A stretch of DNA of 9,401 nucleotides, taken from the NCBI GenBank assembly GCA_016283605.1, contig JAEENF010000152.1, forward strand, positions 1 to 9,401. Reading direction: 5' to 3'. This document shows, in pieces, positions 8,501 through 9,401 of the stretch (its first letter is position 1; each line of letters begins with the position of its first letter). The notes under the pieces are model-generated. The model was not told the DNA's origin, ran no database searches, and was given only the letters and a program-made list of their open reading frames with translations. The position numbers were made by a program, and so were the translations under genes. Source of the stretch: Prevotella sp. Its GTDB lineage: Bacteria; Bacteroidota; Bacteroidia; Bacteroidales; Bacteroidaceae.

Positions 8501-8735
8501 CGACCGTGAGGTGAATGCCCTCACCTCGTATGCCATGTTGCACGTCAGCTATCGCCTGAATCTCTTCGGACGCGGAAATGGACGGGGTGAAGGTCCTGAT
8601 GGCCGTAGAGGTCGTGGCTTCGGACGTGGCGGAGGCTTCCCGGGTGGCGGAGGAGGCTTCGGCGGAGGCGGTGGCTTCGGCGGCGGAGGAGGCTTTGGCG
8701 GCGGAGGAGGCTTCGGCGGCGGCGGACCTATGTAG
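5523..8735 (+). CDS. Outer membrane beta-barrel protein, TonB-receptor-like, with glycine-rich C-terminal tail
   Basis: 1070 aa. Residues 1-23 form a signal peptide (cleavage near SVSA-Q). Residues ~27-115 (ITGRVVDKES... GYKEVRRNL) are a carboxypeptidase-regulatory-like beta-sandwich. Residues ~125-240 resemble a plug-like region (VVTANIPKMVVKDDTLIF..., with VPEGSVIEALVEALPGAKI). The remainder has many alternating, aromatic-flanked strands expected of the CarboxypepD_reg/OMP_b-brl_3 barrel family. The last probable strand, YAMLHVSYRLNLF, is followed by a 55-residue Gly/Arg-rich tail (from residue 1016) ending in four GGGGGF units and GGGGPM. A second Gly/Arg/Phe-rich insert lies at 544-570. 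There is no SusD neighbour, so this is an orphan barrel and not a standard polysaccharide utilisation pair. I saw no TonB box, but I would not exclude one. It is divergent from the Spy-like gene. The cargo or role is unknown. Confidence 0.9.
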   Translation: MSINRRFPLLLLVLVLRVLSVSAQQESITGRVVDKESRNAMARTTLQLYRLGTPRNGKRDTTFIKGVYTDANGRFNITQVNAGTYFLKVTFLGYKEVRRNLTKVNGQPLALGDIMMESDAVLLKEAVVTANIPKMVVKDDTLIFNADAFRVPEGSVIEALVEALPGAKIDDDGGISINGKNVRRFKMDGRDFMTGNNDAVMKNLPSYVIDKVKAYDEKSDQSRLTGIDDGEDDFVLEFTTKRSARNGLQMNPDLGIGTDGRYGVRLTAMKPFGAMRYTFMGNANNVNDRNFTGRGGRGRGNNNGQRHTKTAALDISYENDKNLRMSGRVTWTHSDADNWNRSNSESFVNIRGGAFSSSMNQNYSRNNNWTGNINLQWTIDSLTTLSWRPNLSTSTNDGRGVTKSASYSDSPFDDVLDPLSDEGLAYFDAKDMILNGRNNKSMSYGSNNNLSSQLQLYRRLNRKGRNMSINSNIDYRDGKNKNANLSAVTLYQQPDRFGNDSTYQTNRYTYSPSDNFSWSLGATYTEPLYMFKPKPEAVDTTSQRGRFGRGFGGFGGFGGGRGGRGGGGRRMVGQEGIYLQMSYRYNYSHQKSDPLTYDFPDLSSEAYQDVLREYRDWTRLFGYLESPYETYLSKDLSRYSERTEYRQNIEIQLRVSRQKYNLNAGVQIQPQRSHYIQQYLGQPVDTVRTVTNVSPTMNLRYRFNEQSNLQVTLRGQTQQPNITQLLAIRDDTNPLSITEGNPGLKPSFTTNLNANFQMQRRYKLVEDSLGFMVPKNERHWSFSANGSFQRTSNSIGNIVTYNETTGGRLSRPENINGNWNVNGGATFNINLDTLNRWDVSGSIRGSYNHRVGYVNLNRTAQADRNVTHTYNFSPEVSLSYRNRWLNFSLNGRATYARTENRLQASNNLTTWNFQYGGNTRVTFPWGSNLSTDFHMFSKRGYSDATLNTNELIWNAQLSHSFLRGKPLTVMLQWYDILHQQSNFSRNVNANGWSDREVNALTSYAMLHVSYRLNLFGRGNGRGEGPDGRRGRGFGRGGGFPGGGGGFGGGGGFGGGGGFGGGGGFGGGGPM
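7152..7232 (+). repeat. Internal Gly/Phe/Arg-rich segment of the outer membrane protein
   Basis: Codons for residues 544-570 read as FGRGFGGFGGFGGG followed by RGGRGGGGRR. They interrupt the beta-strand pattern just before a strand-like stretch (GIYLQMSYRYNY), so they probably lie in a loop or turn. The stretch has the same flavour as the C-terminal tail of the same protein. Confidence 0.85.
8643..8714 (+). repeat. Four tandem 18-nt repeats encoding GGGGGF
   Basis: Four in-frame copies at 8643-8660, 8661-8678, 8679-8696 and 8697-8714 follow the form GGCGGCGGAGGAGGCTTC. The last two differ at one position (TTT for TTC), while the first two differ from them at a few third positions. They are followed by GGGGPM and the stop codon. 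Tracts like this can change copy number by slippage. Confidence 0.93.
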
Positions 8736-8765
8736 GATAGTCAAAACCTTTATTGTATATAAAAG

Positions 8766-8796
8766 AGGGGCGTGTCAATCTGACACACCCCTTTTT
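8766..8796 (+). terminator. Rho-independent terminator after the outer membrane barrel gene
   Basis: A 12-bp stem with one C-A mismatch (8766-8777 with 8781-8792) closes a 3-nt ATC loop and ends in a run of five T residues (8792-8796). It begins 31 nt past the stop codon at 8735. The A-rich sequence before the stem means it might also end minus-strand transcripts coming from the HU-like/smalltalk genes, but that side is weaker. Confidence 0.88.
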
Positions 8797-8829
8797 CCGT
8801 ATTCATCCGCGTGGATTACCGGCGTCAGC

Positions 8830-8925
8830 CGATTCTTCACTCTTGACTTCGTCTAAATCGCTCACGCTCGGCATAGCTCGAATTCATTCGGCTCTGCTCT
8901 CGCTTAATCGCGATTTTCACTCTTC
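8830..8925 (+). repeat. Spacer element bounded by near-identical direct repeats
   Basis: CGATTCTTCACTCTT (8830-8844) and CGATTTTCACTCTTC (8911-8925) share the exact 9-mer TTCACTCTT, 80 nt apart. Between them are an inverted pair, AAATCGC (8855-8861) and GCGATTT (8910-8916), a perfect palindrome AATCGCGATT (8906-8915), and several GCTCG-like words. The right repeat overlaps the 3' end of the smalltalk-type gene by 2 nt. It looks like a small intergenic repeat element, but a single copy cannot prove that. No coding potential is seen here. Confidence 0.4.
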
Positions 8926-9034
8926 AGAAGGGCCCGTAGCCCATACAACTCGTGGTTGTTATCGCCGTGACGAACGCCGTGAGCGCAGCTACTATCATCT
9001 TCACCGCAATCTCAACAATCCGATTCCTTTTCAT
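8924..9034 (-). CDS. Smalltalk-type small membrane or lipoprotein-like peptide (36 aa)
   Basis: ATG at 9034-9032 and TGA at 8926-8924 give a 36-residue peptide: a basic start (MKRNR), one hydrophobic stretch (residues 6-28, IVEIAVK... TAFVTAITTT), then SCMGYGPF. This layout, a lysine-rich head, one membrane-length helix with many Ala/Thr/Val, and a TTSC-like end, is that of the Bacteroidota 'smalltalk protein' family, whose members usually sit next to an HU-like DNA-binding gene. Here the gene follows an HU-like candidate on the same strand, 62 nt after its stop, which supports the call. Cys30 might be acylated, although the stretch is also consistent with a simple membrane helix. The biological role of the family is not known. 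No Shine-Dalgarno is seen. It is too short for most gene callers. Confidence 0.72.
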   Translation of the reverse strand: MKRNRIVEIAVKMIVAALTAFVTAITTTSCMGYGPF

Positions 9035-9049
9035 AGCAGAGTAATCATA

Positions 9050-9084
9050 ATTATTAATTATTAATTATTAATTCTTAATCCTTA
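9050..9084 (-). repeat. AT-rich 7-bp tandem repeat between HU-like and smalltalk genes
   Basis: Read on the plus strand, three perfect ATTATTA units (9050-9070) are followed by ATTCTTA and ATCCTTA. The array fills most of the gap between the HU-like stop (9097) and the smalltalk start (9034). It could act as an unstructured leader or AU-rich ribosome-binding region for the downstream peptide; this is inference. Confidence 0.7.
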
Positions 9085-9096
9085 ATTACTCCAGAA

Positions 9097-9401
9097 TCAG
9101 TTCTGATCGCCTTCCTCGGAATCTGAGCCTGAGTTAATCACCAGCGTCGAGGCCTGTGCAGGCATCTGGAACGTACCTACATACTCGCCATCGTTCTCAG
9201 TCAGACTGACGTTCGAACCGTTCAGCGTTGCGGTCGGGATCTGTCCCTCGGCAGGCGTTACTGCGATGTAGACGTTCGCACCACTCTCGAGTGAATCACC
9301 ACTGTTGATGGTCTCCTCGCTGTCGTTCTTCACGGTCGAGGTACCGCTACCACTCTTGGTGATGGTCAGTGCAAAGCTGGTCCCCTGGTTCTGGCTGTTG
9401 C
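9097..9401 (-). CDS. C-terminal part of a probable HU-like DNA-binding protein (5' end beyond window)
   Basis: The frame is open to the right edge, so only the last ~100 residues are visible; the GTG at 9333 is internal, since coding continues before it. The visible part reads as a beta-rich accessory domain (TFALTITKSG-like opening from SFALTITKSGSG, then ANVYIAVTPAEGQIPTATLNG, DGEYVGTFQMPAQASTLVINSG), ending in an acidic tail (SDSEEGDQN). Bacteroidota HU-like proteins with such C-terminal extensions commonly precede smalltalk genes, and one follows here. The DNA-binding domain itself is out of view, so the HU assignment rests on context and general resemblance. An unrelated secreted Ig-like protein is possible. 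Confidence 0.55.
   Translation of the reverse strand, partial: NSQNQGTSFALTITKSGSGTSTVKNDSEETINSGDSLESGANVYIAVTPAEGQIPTATLNGSNVSLTENDGEYVGTFQMPAQASTLVINSGSDSEEGDQN

Noticed and set aside
5523..8735. SusC of a polysaccharide utilisation locus
   Set aside because: There is no SusD-like gene or glycoside hydrolase nearby, and the barrel is of the shorter orphan CarboxypepD_reg/OMP_b-brl_3 type with a Gly-rich tail.
8753..9064. Plus-strand open frame (103 aa) over the terminator and smalltalk-type gene
   Set aside because: It starts inside the terminator, has no family resemblance, and is antisense to the better-supported 36-aa peptide.

Overview
The window looks like a chromosomal segment from a member of the Bacteroidales, most likely a Prevotella-type gut or rumen bacterium. 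The evidence is the protein families (a DUF4369/TlpA-type thioredoxin, a Cthe_2159-type lipoprotein, a LytS/LytTR pair, an orphan CarboxypepD_reg/beta-barrel outer membrane protein, an HU-like/smalltalk pair), Bacteroidota-type promoters (TTTG with TAnnTTTG), and mostly absent Shine-Dalgarno sequences. No species can be named from the sequence alone.

Layout. (1) At 2-880 (+) is the 3' part of a thioredoxin-like gene, ending in a clear rho-independent terminator (896-924). (2) A Bacteroidota promoter (980-1011) drives 1048-2832, a surface-type lipoprotein with a beta-helix-like carbohydrate-binding region. It is followed 33 nt later by a LytS-type sensor histidine kinase (2866-4101), which overlaps by 4 nt the start of a LytTR response regulator (4098-4844). 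These three genes look like one operon. (3) Convergent to it, with only 3 nt between stop codons, is 4848-5375 (-), a small secreted Spy/CpxP-like (DUF4890-like) protein. Divergent from that is 5523-8735 (+), a 1070-aa outer membrane beta-barrel protein with a long glycine-rich tail, closed by a terminator (8766-8796). (4) The right end, on the minus strand, holds the C-terminus of a probable HU-like DNA-binding protein (9097 to edge) and a 36-aa smalltalk-type peptide (8924-9034). An AT-rich 7-bp tandem repeat lies between them, and a repeat-bearing spacer follows the peptide.

How it may work. The central block from 1048 to 8735 can be read as one envelope-response module: a sensor kinase with a histidine/proline-rich extracytoplasmic loop, its DNA-binding regulator, a lipoprotein, a Spy-like periplasmic protein and an orphan outer membrane barrel. 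The three secreted proteins all carry Gly-rich, mostly GF-containing segments (GGFPGG, GGFGGG). Co-regulation and any metal- or stress-sensing role are inferences, not shown by the sequence.
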